Under the pieces are notes generated by a model. It ran no database searches. It had not been told where the DNA came from and saw only the letters and a program-made list of their open reading frames with translations. Shown here piece by piece: positions 15,481 to 22,091 of a DNA stretch of 22,091 nt. Location: positions 1 through 22,091 of the forward strand of contig JAAXTT010000010.1 in assembly GCA_013336365.1 (NCBI GenBank), written 5' to 3'. The translations under genes and the position numbers were made by a program. How positions within the stretch are numbered: position 1 is the first letter of the stretch; each line of letters begins with the position of its first letter. This stretch comes from Peptococcaceae bacterium. GTDB taxonomy: Bacteria; Bacillota; Desulfotomaculia; Desulfotomaculales; Desulfocucumaceae.

Positions 15481-16911
15481 GTGCAGATGGATTTTTCGGT
15501 AATAATACCTGAAATAGCCATGGTCTCCCTTGGGGTTCTGGTTCTTATACTTGGGTTAATATTACCAAAGAAATCATTGCCTAGGTTGGGCTGGTTTACC
15601 TCATTTTCCCTGATAGGTATTTTGGCGCTGGTGGTATTAAACTGGAATAATGTAGGTACTGTAAGTGGTGGGTTATATCTGATTGACCAGTTTTCCCAGT
15701 TTTTCAAGGTAATCTTTTTAACAGCAGCTATTTTAGTTGTATTCGGATCTATGGCTTATGTTGACAAGCATCTTGGCGGACAGGCAGAGTACTATAGTAT
15801 ACTCGTATTTTCGACTCTTGGCATGATGGTTATGGCATCTGCAAATGATTTTATTACCATGTATCTTGGTTTGGAATTAATGACAATTTCCTTTATTGTC
15901 TTAGTCTGTTTCCGTAGGAATGATAGTGAGTCTTTGGAAGCCGGCATGAAATATGTTTTACTGGCAGGAATTTCTTCTGCTGTTTTACTTTATGGTTTAA
16001 GTTTGATATATGGCATAGCCGGAACAGTATTGGTAGTTGAGGTGGGCATGATTTTAGCTGTTCAGCAGTCATTACCTTTGTTGCTTGTAGGGGTTGTGAT
16101 GCTGGTGGCAGGATTAGGCTTCAAAATTGCTGCCGTTCCTTTTCATATGTGGGCACCGGATGTTTATCAGGGTGCGCCTACTCCGATAACCTCTTTTTTG
16201 GCAGTGGGATCTAAAATGGCGTCCTTCGCCATATTGATAAGAATCTTTGTTTTGGGTATGTTCGGAGTTAGTCTTAGCTGGGGAATACTTATGGCTATCC
16301 TGGCCGGGGTGACAATTATTATTGGCAATCTTGTTGCTATTCCACAAACAAATATTAAACGACTTATGGCGTATTCCGGAATAGCTCAAGCGGGTTATAT
16401 TCTGGTAGGAATGGTAACTGCTTCCCAAGCGGGAGTGAAGGCAATAATGTTTTATGGCTTTATCTATATTTTTGCAGTTGTGGGAGTGTTTACGGCAATT
16501 TCTTACTACTATAATCTGACCGGCAGTGATGAAATCAAGGATTATGCCGGTTTATCTCAACGGTCACCTCTTATGGCAGCAACTATGGTTGTCTCCATGC
16601 TTACTATGGCGGGAATACCACCCTTTGCCGGGTTTGTTGGAAAGTTCTATCTATTTATGACTGTTGTAGAGAATTATTTATGGTTGGCTATTATCGGCTT
16701 GATTATGAGCATGGTTTCAGTCTATTATTACCTGATGGTTGTATTGGTGATGTATCGGGACAGACCACAGGACAGCAGTCCGATTGTTGTTAGTCTTCCC
16801 GTTAGGATGACCTTGATATTTACTATGCTTGTGTCAGTCGTATTGGGAGTTTATCCCGGACCGTTATCGGAGATTATCAATAAGGCAGCTTTGTCTTTCT
16901 TTATGCATTAA
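15481..16911 (+). CDS. nuoN: NADH-quinone oxidoreductase subunit N
   Basis: This 476-residue antiporter-like subunit lies next to NuoK and NuoM in the membrane arm. It starts with GTG at 15481, directly after the nuoM stop, with AGGGGGG upstream. The channel residues are kept: Glu132 in YLGLELMTISF, Lys215 in GLGFKIAAVPFHMWAPDVYQGAP, and a lysine in FAGFVGKFYLF. This contrasts with NuoM in the same operon. It closes the nuo cluster; no terminator is visible before ilvC. Confidence 0.97.
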   Translation: MQMDFSVIIPEIAMVSLGVLVLILGLILPKKSLPRLGWFTSFSLIGILALVVLNWNNVGTVSGGLYLIDQFSQFFKVIFLTAAILVVFGSMAYVDKHLGGQAEYYSILVFSTLGMMVMASANDFITMYLGLELMTISFIVLVCFRRNDSESLEAGMKYVLLAGISSAVLLYGLSLIYGIAGTVLVVEVGMILAVQQSLPLLLVGVVMLVAGLGFKIAAVPFHMWAPDVYQGAPTPITSFLAVGSKMASFAILIRIFVLGMFGVSLSWGILMAILAGVTIIIGNLVAIPQTNIKRLMAYSGIAQAGYILVGMVTASQAGVKAIMFYGFIYIFAVVGVFTAISYYYNLTGSDEIKDYAGLSQRSPLMAATMVVSMLTMAGIPPFAGFVGKFYLFMTVVENYLWLAIIGLIMSMVSVYYYLMVVLVMYRDRPQDSSPIVVSLPVRMTLIFTMLVSVVLGVYPGPLSEIINKAALSFFMH

Positions 16912-17003
16912 ATCTAAAAGAAAAGGGAGGAACGGTTTGCAGGGAGGAAACTGCGACTCTGGATAGAATATTAGCTAATGTGTTAAATGATAGTTTTTAT
17001 GTT

Positions 17004-17010
17004 GAGGAGG
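17004..17010 (+). promoter_or_regulatory. Ribosome binding site that fixes the ilvC start
   Basis: GAGGAGG lies 8 bases before GTG at 17019. The in-frame GTG at 16980 has no site. The resulting 330-residue protein is the usual length. Confidence 0.85.
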
Positions 17011-17018
17011 AAATTAAA

Positions 17019-18011
17019 GTGCCAAAAATGTATTATGACAGTGATGCTGATTTAAAGGTCTTAACTGGAAAAACCGTTGCAGTAATAGGTTATGGGAGTC
17101 AAGGACATGCTCAGGCCCAAAACTTGAAGGATAGTGGCCTGAATGTTGTTGTAGGCTTACGCAAGGGCAGTAAGTCATGGTCGGTGGCTGAAGCTGACGG
17201 ACTTAAGGTGATGACTGTTCCGGAGGCCGCCGCTGCCGCCGAGCTTATTCAGATTTTGCTTCCTGATGAGACCCAGGGCTCGGTATTCAAGGAGGATATT
17301 TTACCTCATTTAAAATCGGGTGATGCGCTGATATTTTCCCATGGCTTTAATATTATCTATAATCAGATTGTTCCACCTGAGGATGTTGATGTCTTTATGG
17401 TGGCTCCGAAAAGTCCCGGACATTTAGTTCGTCGTATGTATGCAGAAGGCAAGGGAGTTCCAGGCCTTATAGCTATTCATCAGGATGCTACAGGAAAGGC
17501 ATATTCTTTGGCTCTTGCCTATGCCAAGGGTATTGGTTGCACCAGAGCAGGGGTAATTGAAACAACCTTCAGAGAAGAAACCGAAACAGATCTTTTCGGT
17601 GAGCAGGCAGTTCTTTGCGGTGGGATAAGTGCCTTGATTAAGGCTGGATTCGAGACCCTCGTCGAAGCAGGTTATGAGCCGGAAATTGCTTATTTTGAGT
17701 GTCTTCATGAAGCAAAGCTGATTGTGGATCTCATTTATGAGGGCGGAATTTCTATGATGCGCTATTCTATAAGTGATACAGCAGAGTACGGTGATGTAAC
17801 CAGAGGACCCAGAATTATTAATGACGGAGTCAAGGCTGAAATGAAAAAAGTATTGGAAGAGGTACAAAATGGTACCTTTGCCAAGGAGTGGATGCTGGAA
17901 AACCAGGTAAATAGACCTCATTATAATGCTCTAGTCAATAAAGACAAGAATCATCCTATTGAAAAGGTTGGAGCAGAACTAAGGGCTATGATGCCTTGGA
18001 TGAAGAAATAG
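17019..18011 (+). CDS. ilvC: Ketol-acid reductoisomerase
   Basis: This 330-residue class I enzyme makes the dihydroxy-acid precursors of valine and isoleucine from acetolactate-type substrates, using Mg2+ and NADPH. The Rossmann motif GYGSQGHAQAQNLKDSG spans 24-40. The loop LRKGSKSW (47-54) has the residues usual for NADPH preference. The catalytic and metal residues are present: His108, Lys131, Asp191 and Glu195 (DLFGE), Glu227 and Glu231 (ECLHE). It is unusual in lying alone after nuoN rather than with ilvB, ilvN or leuA, 107 bp downstream and without a clear promoter, so it may be expressed from the nuo transcript. Confidence 0.97.
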   Translation: MPKMYYDSDADLKVLTGKTVAVIGYGSQGHAQAQNLKDSGLNVVVGLRKGSKSWSVAEADGLKVMTVPEAAAAAELIQILLPDETQGSVFKEDILPHLKSGDALIFSHGFNIIYNQIVPPEDVDVFMVAPKSPGHLVRRMYAEGKGVPGLIAIHQDATGKAYSLALAYAKGIGCTRAGVIETTFREETETDLFGEQAVLCGGISALIKAGFETLVEAGYEPEIAYFECLHEAKLIVDLIYEGGISMMRYSISDTAEYGDVTRGPRIINDGVKAEMKKVLEEVQNGTFAKEWMLENQVNRPHYNALVNKDKNHPIEKVGAELRAMMPWMKK

Positions 18012-18059
18012 CAACCATAATTGTTGAGTTAGACCTAATTGTGAATAGATAGAACCTGT

Positions 18060-18093
18060 GGTGGTTGACGTTATTTTGTCAACCACCATTTTT
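18060..18093 (+). terminator. Strong terminator after ilvC
   Basis: GGTGGTTGAC (18060-18069) pairs perfectly with GTCAACCACC (18078-18087) around an 8-base loop, followed by ATTTTT. The T-run is only on the + strand side. Confidence 0.92.
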
Positions 18094-18130
18094 AATTTAA
18101 TAAGTGAATTTAAATTGTGGGTGGGGATGT

Positions 18131-18163
18131 AAAAAAAATCCACATTGTATGTGGATTTTTTTT
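18131..18163. terminator. Bidirectional terminator between converging genes
   Basis: AATCCACAT (18137-18145) and ATGTGGATT (18149-18157) form a 9-bp stem with a TGT loop, flanked by an A-run on the left and a T-run on the right. It can end transcripts from both ilvC and the HD-GYP gene. Confidence 0.88.
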
Positions 18164-18189
18164 ACTGGGCAATAGTTCAGTTTTAGTTA

Positions 18190-19260
18190 TCAGTCATTAA
18201 TTGTGGCGAGAGAAAGTATTTCCAAATCAGTAAAATGTTCCAGATCAATCAGTTTGCCATTGATATTGACAATGGGCTTACAGGGGTTGTTTTTATTGGC
18301 CATAACTATCTGACCCTTACTACCATCAGTTAATATAACCATTTCGCCAACGTAGCACTCAGCAGTGCGAGTGCAAAAAAGCATAAGGAGCTTTGTGTCA
18401 AGAAAACCCAGGTTGTCTTCCTTCAGTATTTTTAGAACCTTAAACGGACAATTACTGCCACTTTTTGACATATCAGTAGTCAGCTTGTCGAAGGTGTCAG
18501 CTACAGCGATAATTTTTGCTACTAGGGGTATTTTATCTTCTTTTAATCCGCCGGGATAACCTGAGCCATCCAGTCTTTCATGATGAAGCAAGGCACCTAA
18601 GCAGGCATCCTCAGAAGCTCCGGATCTTTTTAAAATATTGTAGCCCAATCTAGTGTGTCCTCGATATTCTTCTTCTTCAAGAAAGGATCTATTGTTGTTA
18701 TAGACTATATCAGGTAGCAGCTGGGTTTTACCTATGTCGTGAAAAAGACCTGCAACAACATATTCCTTACTTACTTCCTCATCTAGACCCAGCCATCGGC
18801 AGATTATCCCACATACTAAGGATACATTAATGCTATGATTATAATTACTGTTATCTAACTGCATGACATGGGCAAGTGAGGGGAGAAGATCATAGGATGC
18901 ACTGGGCGTGCTTAGAATTGAGCCGGGGACTCCATATGCTTCATCAGTCGTTACAGGCTTGCCGCTGATTACTGTTTTGATAAGGCCGTCAGATTCAGTA
19001 TTTGTTTTGGCATATAACTCTTTAATCTCTATAATAGCTTCCGGGCTTATTTGAAGCCAGAAATCAGTATCAGAACTACCGGGGCTCTCTTCGGTCTTGT
19101 CTACATTCACACTTGCGTAACCTAGGCGCTTTATTATTTTTATGTTTTCATCAGTTAGGATTGCACCATTAGAGAGTAAAAGGATTTTATTTTTGTTGTA
19201 AATATCCTGGCCTAACCTCATTCCAGGCTTTAAATTTTCAGTTGTCCGGACAATAGCCAA
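18190..19260 (-). CDS. HD-GYP domain phosphodiesterase, probable c-di-GMP hydrolase
   Basis: This 356-residue cytosolic protein has no membrane segment. An N-terminal region (LKPGMRLGQDIYNKNKILLL, then GAILTDENI) resembles the small domain often placed before HD-GYP in Clostridia. The HD-GYP domain spans about 125-285 with all metal ligands visible: His142, His174-Asp175 in LFHDIGK, His202, His226-His227 and Asp255 in AVADTFDKLT. The GYP signature is DGSGYPGGL (231-239). The family hydrolyses c-di-GMP or a related cyclic dinucleotide. The C-terminal segment (VGEMVILTDGSKGQIV) is a small beta domain. The start is TTG at 19260 with AGGGAG 8 bases away. It lies 20 bp behind the DGQHR gene, so it is likely the last gene of that operon. 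Confidence 0.92.
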   Translation of the reverse strand: MAIVRTTENLKPGMRLGQDIYNKNKILLLSNGAILTDENIKIIKRLGYASVNVDKTEESPGSSDTDFWLQISPEAIIEIKELYAKTNTESDGLIKTVISGKPVTTDEAYGVPGSILSTPSASYDLLPSLAHVMQLDNSNYNHSINVSLVCGIICRWLGLDEEVSKEYVVAGLFHDIGKTQLLPDIVYNNNRSFLEEEEYRGHTRLGYNILKRSGASEDACLGALLHHERLDGSGYPGGLKEDKIPLVAKIIAVADTFDKLTTDMSKSGSNCPFKVLKILKEDNLGFLDTKLLMLFCTRTAECYVGEMVILTDGSKGQIVMANKNNPCKPIVNINGKLIDLEHFTDLEILSLATIND

Positions 19261-19280
19261 TTATATCACTCCCTAAAAGG

Positions 19281-20348
19281 TCATGCGTCATTTAATGCAC
19301 TTCTTATCAGCTCTTCAATTTTATCGGCAGTTTCTTCATCGTTAGGATAGAATTTTAAAGAAAGGTCTTGACCATATGATTCGAGCTTAACCTTTACCTT
19401 GGTAAACATCTCAATAAAAAACTCTTCTTTTAGCGATTTATTCAAGGCACCTAACTCATGGAGTCTTGGGAATGCTTGCATTATTCCGGCAAAGCCGGCA
19501 GTATTGGACAGGACATACTTATCAGCGCAACTCCACTCTTCGGGGAAAACTGCTTTTGCTGCATTGAAAAGATTGAATAATATTTTATATATATACTCAT
19601 CCTTTTCGGAAAGGAAGTAGCCTCTCAAGGGTAAAGAAGAATCTTCCTTCAGCTTAATATTCCGCTTTATTTTATGCATGTCATCATGGGGATTATTAGT
19701 TATCAAAGGAAGCAGATGATGAACAAAGGCACCCTGAGACAGCATAGAGTATTTGCCTTCTCTGCTGCCCAGCATCTTCAATCTTTTAAAATATGCAGAT
19801 TTCTCATCGGAATTAAGCAATCTGGCAATATGATGGCAGGTTTTCTGAGGACTGCGTTTATTGGATAAATTGAATAGCTTGTAGAGCAAGGTCATAGAAA
19901 ATTGAGTCTGCTTGCTGTTGATAATAGAAAAGACATAAGCCTTTTCTTCTTCAGTAAGGGCAAACATGAAAACCACAGGCAGGACAAAATCATCAATGTG
20001 AGGTGAGTCCTTTATTCCTAACAGCCGATGCTGTCCATCAATAACCTCTCCGATTATTTTCTTTTCATCTATTTCCAGCATGTTGTTTTCAAAAAGAAAG
20101 CTGGAAATATCTTCTGTTACAGCAATCAAAATAGGAGTTGGAAAGGTTGCATCAGGATCACTGCAGTAAAGGGTAATGTCATTTACACATTTTGATGAAT
20201 CGTTATTGTAATAACAGTCTGAATCAAATTGTCTTCTGGAAACATTGGATATTTCGGAAATTTTTAATATGGTTCTCGCACTTAAGGCACTGATATAAAA
20301 GGTGCCAATAGGCTGTGTTACTTCAATAAAAGGAATAAGTTTTTTCAA
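19281..20348 (-). CDS. DGQHR-domain protein (DndB/DpdB superfamily)
   Basis: This 355-residue soluble protein has the namesake motif IDGQHRL, with DGQHR at 104-108, preceded by FPTPILIAV (69-77) and followed by an INSKQTQFS segment (143-151). These are the landmarks of the DGQHR family, related to ParB/sulfiredoxin-like folds. Characterised members include DndB, a transcriptional repressor of DNA phosphorothioation genes, and DpdB of the 7-deazaguanine DNA modification system. No dndCDE or dpd genes are in this window, so its role is unknown. The TTG start overlaps the upstream TGA (TTGA), with GGAGG 9 bases upstream, implying translational coupling to the membrane protein. The C-terminal half is helical and unrecognised. 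Confidence 0.85.
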   Translation of the reverse strand: MKKLIPFIEVTQPIGTFYISALSARTILKISEISNVSRRQFDSDCYYNNDSSKCVNDITLYCSDPDATFPTPILIAVTEDISSFLFENNMLEIDEKKIIGEVIDGQHRLLGIKDSPHIDDFVLPVVFMFALTEEEKAYVFSIINSKQTQFSMTLLYKLFNLSNKRSPQKTCHHIARLLNSDEKSAYFKRLKMLGSREGKYSMLSQGAFVHHLLPLITNNPHDDMHKIKRNIKLKEDSSLPLRGYFLSEKDEYIYKILFNLFNAAKAVFPEEWSCADKYVLSNTAGFAGIMQAFPRLHELGALNKSLKEEFFIEMFTKVKVKLESYGQDLSLKFYPNDEETADKIEELIRSALNDA

Positions 20349-20998
20349 ATTTCAATGCCTCCCTCGATAGTTTCTTCCAGATTACTTGCGTTTAATTTCA
20401 GTTCATTTACATCCTGATTGTCTGCCAGGTGGAAGAAGTCAATTTCATGTTTGTCTAGATTTTTTACTGCAAAAATATAAATACTGAGAGCTATGGACAA
20501 GAAATAGAAAAGTATCTGAATATAGCCATCTACCTTACTGTGGGTGTATAAAGGGATAGTACCCTTGAAAATAGTAATGGCATATTCGGCAGACATGAAA
20601 ATAACCAGGATAAAGGCAAAAATCCATGAACCTATCTGATATCTTTTGAACAAAGTTGTTTCGTTGCTGTTTAAGTATTGGGTGAAGCCATCATATAGTG
20701 CAATTCCCAATATTGAAATTGAGAATATATAAAAGTTGCCATTGGTTAAGTTGGTAAAGATGTTTTTTTCAAAACCTATACTGTAATTGACAAGCAGGGA
20801 CAGAATAATACCAAACTGTCCGATTACAATAACAACCGCAACCCAAAGCAAAAAGGTAAAGGATTCCTTTTTTATTACCTGATATGGGCTGAAAACATAA
20901 AACAGCGATTTAAGAATAAGATCAAAGGCTTTTTTAATAAAGTTGTAAACAGATAAAAATGGCCATGCCAAGGCATTTGTTATTTTTTTTAAGCTCAT
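20345..20998 (-). CDS. Four-helix membrane protein, first gene of the DGQHR operon
   Basis: This is a 217-residue protein I do not recognise as a named family. An N-terminal amphipathic, lysine-dotted stretch (about 1-40) precedes four hydrophobic segments near 47-70, 88-105, 120-144 and 158-178. An acidic cytosolic-looking tail (DFFHLADNQDVNELK and onward) follows. There is no signal peptide and no catalytic motif. GGGGG lies 6 bases before the ATG. It shares a 4-base overlap with the DGQHR gene, so the two products probably work together. It could be a membrane anchor, sensor or membrane-acting effector; the sequence alone does not decide. Confidence 0.75.
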   Translation of the reverse strand: MSLKKITNALAWPFLSVYNFIKKAFDLILKSLFYVFSPYQVIKKESFTFLLWVAVVIVIGQFGIILSLLVNYSIGFEKNIFTNLTNGNFYIFSISILGIALYDGFTQYLNSNETTLFKRYQIGSWIFAFILVIFMSAEYAITIFKGTIPLYTHSKVDGYIQILFYFLSIALSIYIFAVKNLDKHEIDFFHLADNQDVNELKLNASNLEETIEGGIEI

Positions 20999-21070
20999 CA
21001 GATACCCCCATCAAAATAAGCAATATTCATAAAGATTAATGATAGATTATTAAAATGCTATATACAGAAC

Positions 21071-21099
21071 ATTATATACAGACTGGACAGTCCACACAA
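21071..21099 (-). promoter_or_regulatory. Promoter of the membrane protein-DGQHR-HD-GYP operon
   Basis: Read on the - strand, TTGTGT (21099-21094) and a perfect TATAAT (21076-21071) are 17 bases apart. The start would lie near 21064, giving a leader of about 65 bases. The -35 is weak, which fits a regulated promoter. Confidence 0.7.
21081..21092. promoter_or_regulatory. Candidate operator in the promoter spacer
   Basis: GACTG (21081-21085) and CAGTC (21088-21092) form a perfect inverted repeat with a 2-base centre, placed between the -35 and -10. A 9-base direct repeat TATATACAG at 21059-21067 and 21073-21081 overlaps the -10 and the start point. Both arrangements suit a dimeric repressor; which protein binds is unknown. 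Confidence 0.45.
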
Positions 21100-21134
21100 C
21101 ACTTAAGTTTTACTCAATCTTACTGGGTTTGTCC

Positions 21135-21614
21135 CTAACAGAGTTTGTCCTGTCTGCGATATTGCAAGGCCTCTGCCAGATGCTCTATCTCGAGAGTATC
21201 ACTGTCACATAAATCGGCAATGGTCTGGGTAATTTTAAGAACCTTATAATGAGATCGAGCACTCATTTTGAATTGTTTAAAAGAGGATTTCAAAAGGCTT
21301 TCAGCATCCTTGGAAAGCTTGCAGCGGTCCTGAATTTTTTCACTTGAGATATATGCATTGCATCGGCTACCAGTTTCCCGGCATCTGTCTATTTGTTTTT
21401 TTCGGGCTCTTTCAACCCGTTCTTTGACAATTTCAGAGCTTTCTACAGCTGAATTTTCTTTCAATTCCTCATAGGAGAGACGAGGTACATTTATTACTAT
21501 ATCTATCCGGTCCAAAATAGGACCGGATATTTTACCCAGATACTTTGAAATTTGCTGGGGAGTACAGTGGCAGTTTTTTAAGGCATCTCCGTGAAATCCG
21601 CAGGGGCACGGGTT
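21135..21614 (-). pseudogene. comM: comM (YifB, Mg-chelatase-like AAA+ protein), 3' fragment cut by an integrated element
   Basis: The fragment codes for the last 159 residues of ComM, a branch-migration helicase used in natural transformation. It begins exactly at NPCPCGFHGD and continues with a second cysteine pair NCHC, giving four cysteines (3, 5, 15, 17) that look like a metal site. Then come the conserved SKYLGKISGPILDRIDI and the Mg-chelatase C-terminal domain to the TAG at 21135. Upstream of the Asn codon, comM-like sequence stops abruptly: the frame reads QCYG instead of the usual AAM and meets a TGA at about 21671. No start codon or ribosome binding site lies between, so the piece is unlikely to be translated. 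The 5' two thirds must lie beyond the element. Confidence 0.9.
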
Positions 21615-22091
21615 CCCATAACACTGTTGGCAAAGGTATACCTTGTTGTTACTGACGTAAGCGGCCTTTCACCCTCTGGATTCGTGGTTTCCACGATTAT
21701 TTCCTTCACCAAGGTTCTAGCAATTAATCTTTTTGTTTCAAATGATGGTGACTCTTGAAGTTTCCCTTTCAAGTTATACAATAATTCCTCAGCATCATCA
21801 AATTTAAGGGAAATATCATCATCCAAAATTAGCTTGTTGCGTAGCTCAAATACCCTTTCCTCAAGAGCTAGCTTTTCTTGGCCAATCTTTTCAAACTGAC
21901 GTTCAAGATCAGCGCTGTTAATGAGTTTTCGACGGTAAAGATCCAGTATCTTTTCTTTTTCATAATCTTTATCTAAGACAGCATTTTGTGCCATTTTAAT
22001 TTCAGAATCAATATTTTGAATGTTAACTTTCTTTTCTTTTATTGTTTCAGACAATTCTTTTATTTCCTCACCAGGGTTGTTTAAAAAATCA
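21578..22091 (-). CDS. Large serine recombinase (integrase), C-terminal part
   Basis: The frame is open from the window edge to TAA at 21580-21578, 170 codons before the stop; the catalytic N-terminal resolvase domain and most of the recombinase domain lie outside the window. The visible part begins DFLNNPGEEIKELSE and continues through a long charged helical stretch with KDYEKEKILDLYRRKLI and LERQFEKIGQEKLALEERV, typical of the coiled-coil arm in the C-terminal domain of phage-type serine integrases. It ends in a beta-like segment KEIIVETTNPEG. The last residues, TRAPADFTEMP, and the stop are read from comM DNA out of frame. Without the catalytic domain, family assignment rests on the coiled-coil region and the location at an element boundary. 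Confidence 0.82.
   Translation of the reverse strand, partial: DFLNNPGEEIKELSETIKEKKVNIQNIDSEIKMAQNAVLDKDYEKEKILDLYRRKLINSADLERQFEKIGQEKLALEERVFELRNKLILDDDISLKFDDAEELLYNLKGKLQESPSFETKRLIARTLVKEIIVETTNPEGERPLTSVTTRYTFANSVMGTRAPADFTEMP
21597..21618. other. Attachment-site junction (attL or attR) in comM
   Basis: On the - strand, comM similarity begins at GAACCCGTGCCCCTGCGG; the bases just before are GGG-side sequence where comM would read ATG. The crossover therefore lies in or at the edge of this tract, which encodes NPCPCG. The exact core cannot be set without the other junction. Confidence 0.7.
21615..22091. mobile_element. Left end of an integrated element carrying a serine integrase
   Basis: Everything right of about 21615 is foreign to comM and is occupied by the integrase gene, which reads outward toward the junction, as is usual for serine-integrase prophages and integrative elements. 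The cargo and the other end are not in the window, so prophage versus conjugative element cannot be decided. Confidence 0.75.

Noticed and set aside
16912..17018. T-box or leucine-type attenuator controlling ilvC
   Set aside because: The gap is too short, no specifier-like structure or terminator is visible, and the mini-ORF has no branched-chain codon run.
19261..19280. TATAAT-like box just before the HD-GYP start as a separate promoter
   Set aside because: No -35-like sequence lies 16-18 bases upstream and the transcript would begin inside the coding region; the box overlaps the start codon context.
19281..20348. Complete Dnd phosphorothioation or Dpd deazaguanine system
   Set aside because: Only the DGQHR-type protein is present; no DndA, C, D, E or Dpd partner is encoded in the window.
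21135..22091. Recombinase and ComM fragment as one frameshifted gene
   Set aside because: They are read in different frames and belong to unrelated families; the junction falls exactly at a conserved ComM motif, which fits site-specific integration.
1..22091. tRNA, rRNA, CRISPR arrays, insertion-sequence ends
   Set aside because: No cloverleaf-like, rRNA-like or regularly spaced repeat sequence was seen on either strand by eye, and there is no transposase gene.

Overview
The window looks like a chromosomal segment of a moderately AT-rich member of the Bacillota, most likely a Clostridia-class, Peptococcaceae-like anaerobe. The evidence is the order ylxM-ffh-rpsP-khpA-ylqD-rimM-trmD-rplS-lepB-rbgA-rnhB, which is diagnostic of Firmicutes, strong GGAGG-type ribosome binding sites, frequent TTG/GTG starts, and an 11-subunit nuo operon without nuoE, nuoF or nuoG. 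The lineage call is inference from gene content; no 16S or other phylogenetic marker was analysed.

Region 1 (1-7049, + strand) is a housekeeping block for protein targeting and ribosome/tRNA maturation: the 3' end of ylxM, ffh, rpsP, khpA, ylqD, rimM, trmD, rplS, lepB, rbgA and rnhB. rplS has its own strong promoter and a structured leader. Terminator-like hairpins follow rplS and lepB. A near-consensus promoter precedes rnhB.

Region 2 (7120-18011, + strand) is a tightly packed nuoABCDHIJKLMN operon followed by ilvC. It encodes the membrane arm and the quinone-reducing connecting module of complex I, but no NADH-input module. NuoM lacks the mid-channel lysine seen in NuoL and NuoN. ilvC ends at a strong terminator, and a second, bidirectional terminator separates it from the converging genes on the - strand.

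Region 3 (18190-20998, - strand) is the accessory candidate. Three genes are packed as an operon: a four-helix membrane protein, a DGQHR-domain protein (the superfamily of DndB and DpdB) whose TTG start overlaps the upstream stop, and an intact HD-GYP phosphodiesterase 20 bp further on. Their promoter has a perfect -10 and a palindrome in the spacer, which suggests a regulated module. I do not recognise this combination as a named system.

Region 4 (21135-22091, - strand) is the edge of an integrated mobile element. The 3' third of comM (YifB/Mg-chelatase-like) is cut exactly at its conserved NPCPCG motif and abuts the C-terminal part of a large serine recombinase reading out of the element. 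The last ~11 codons and the stop of the recombinase lie inside comM DNA, so the integrase tail should change on excision. The element and the 5' part of comM continue beyond the right edge of the window.
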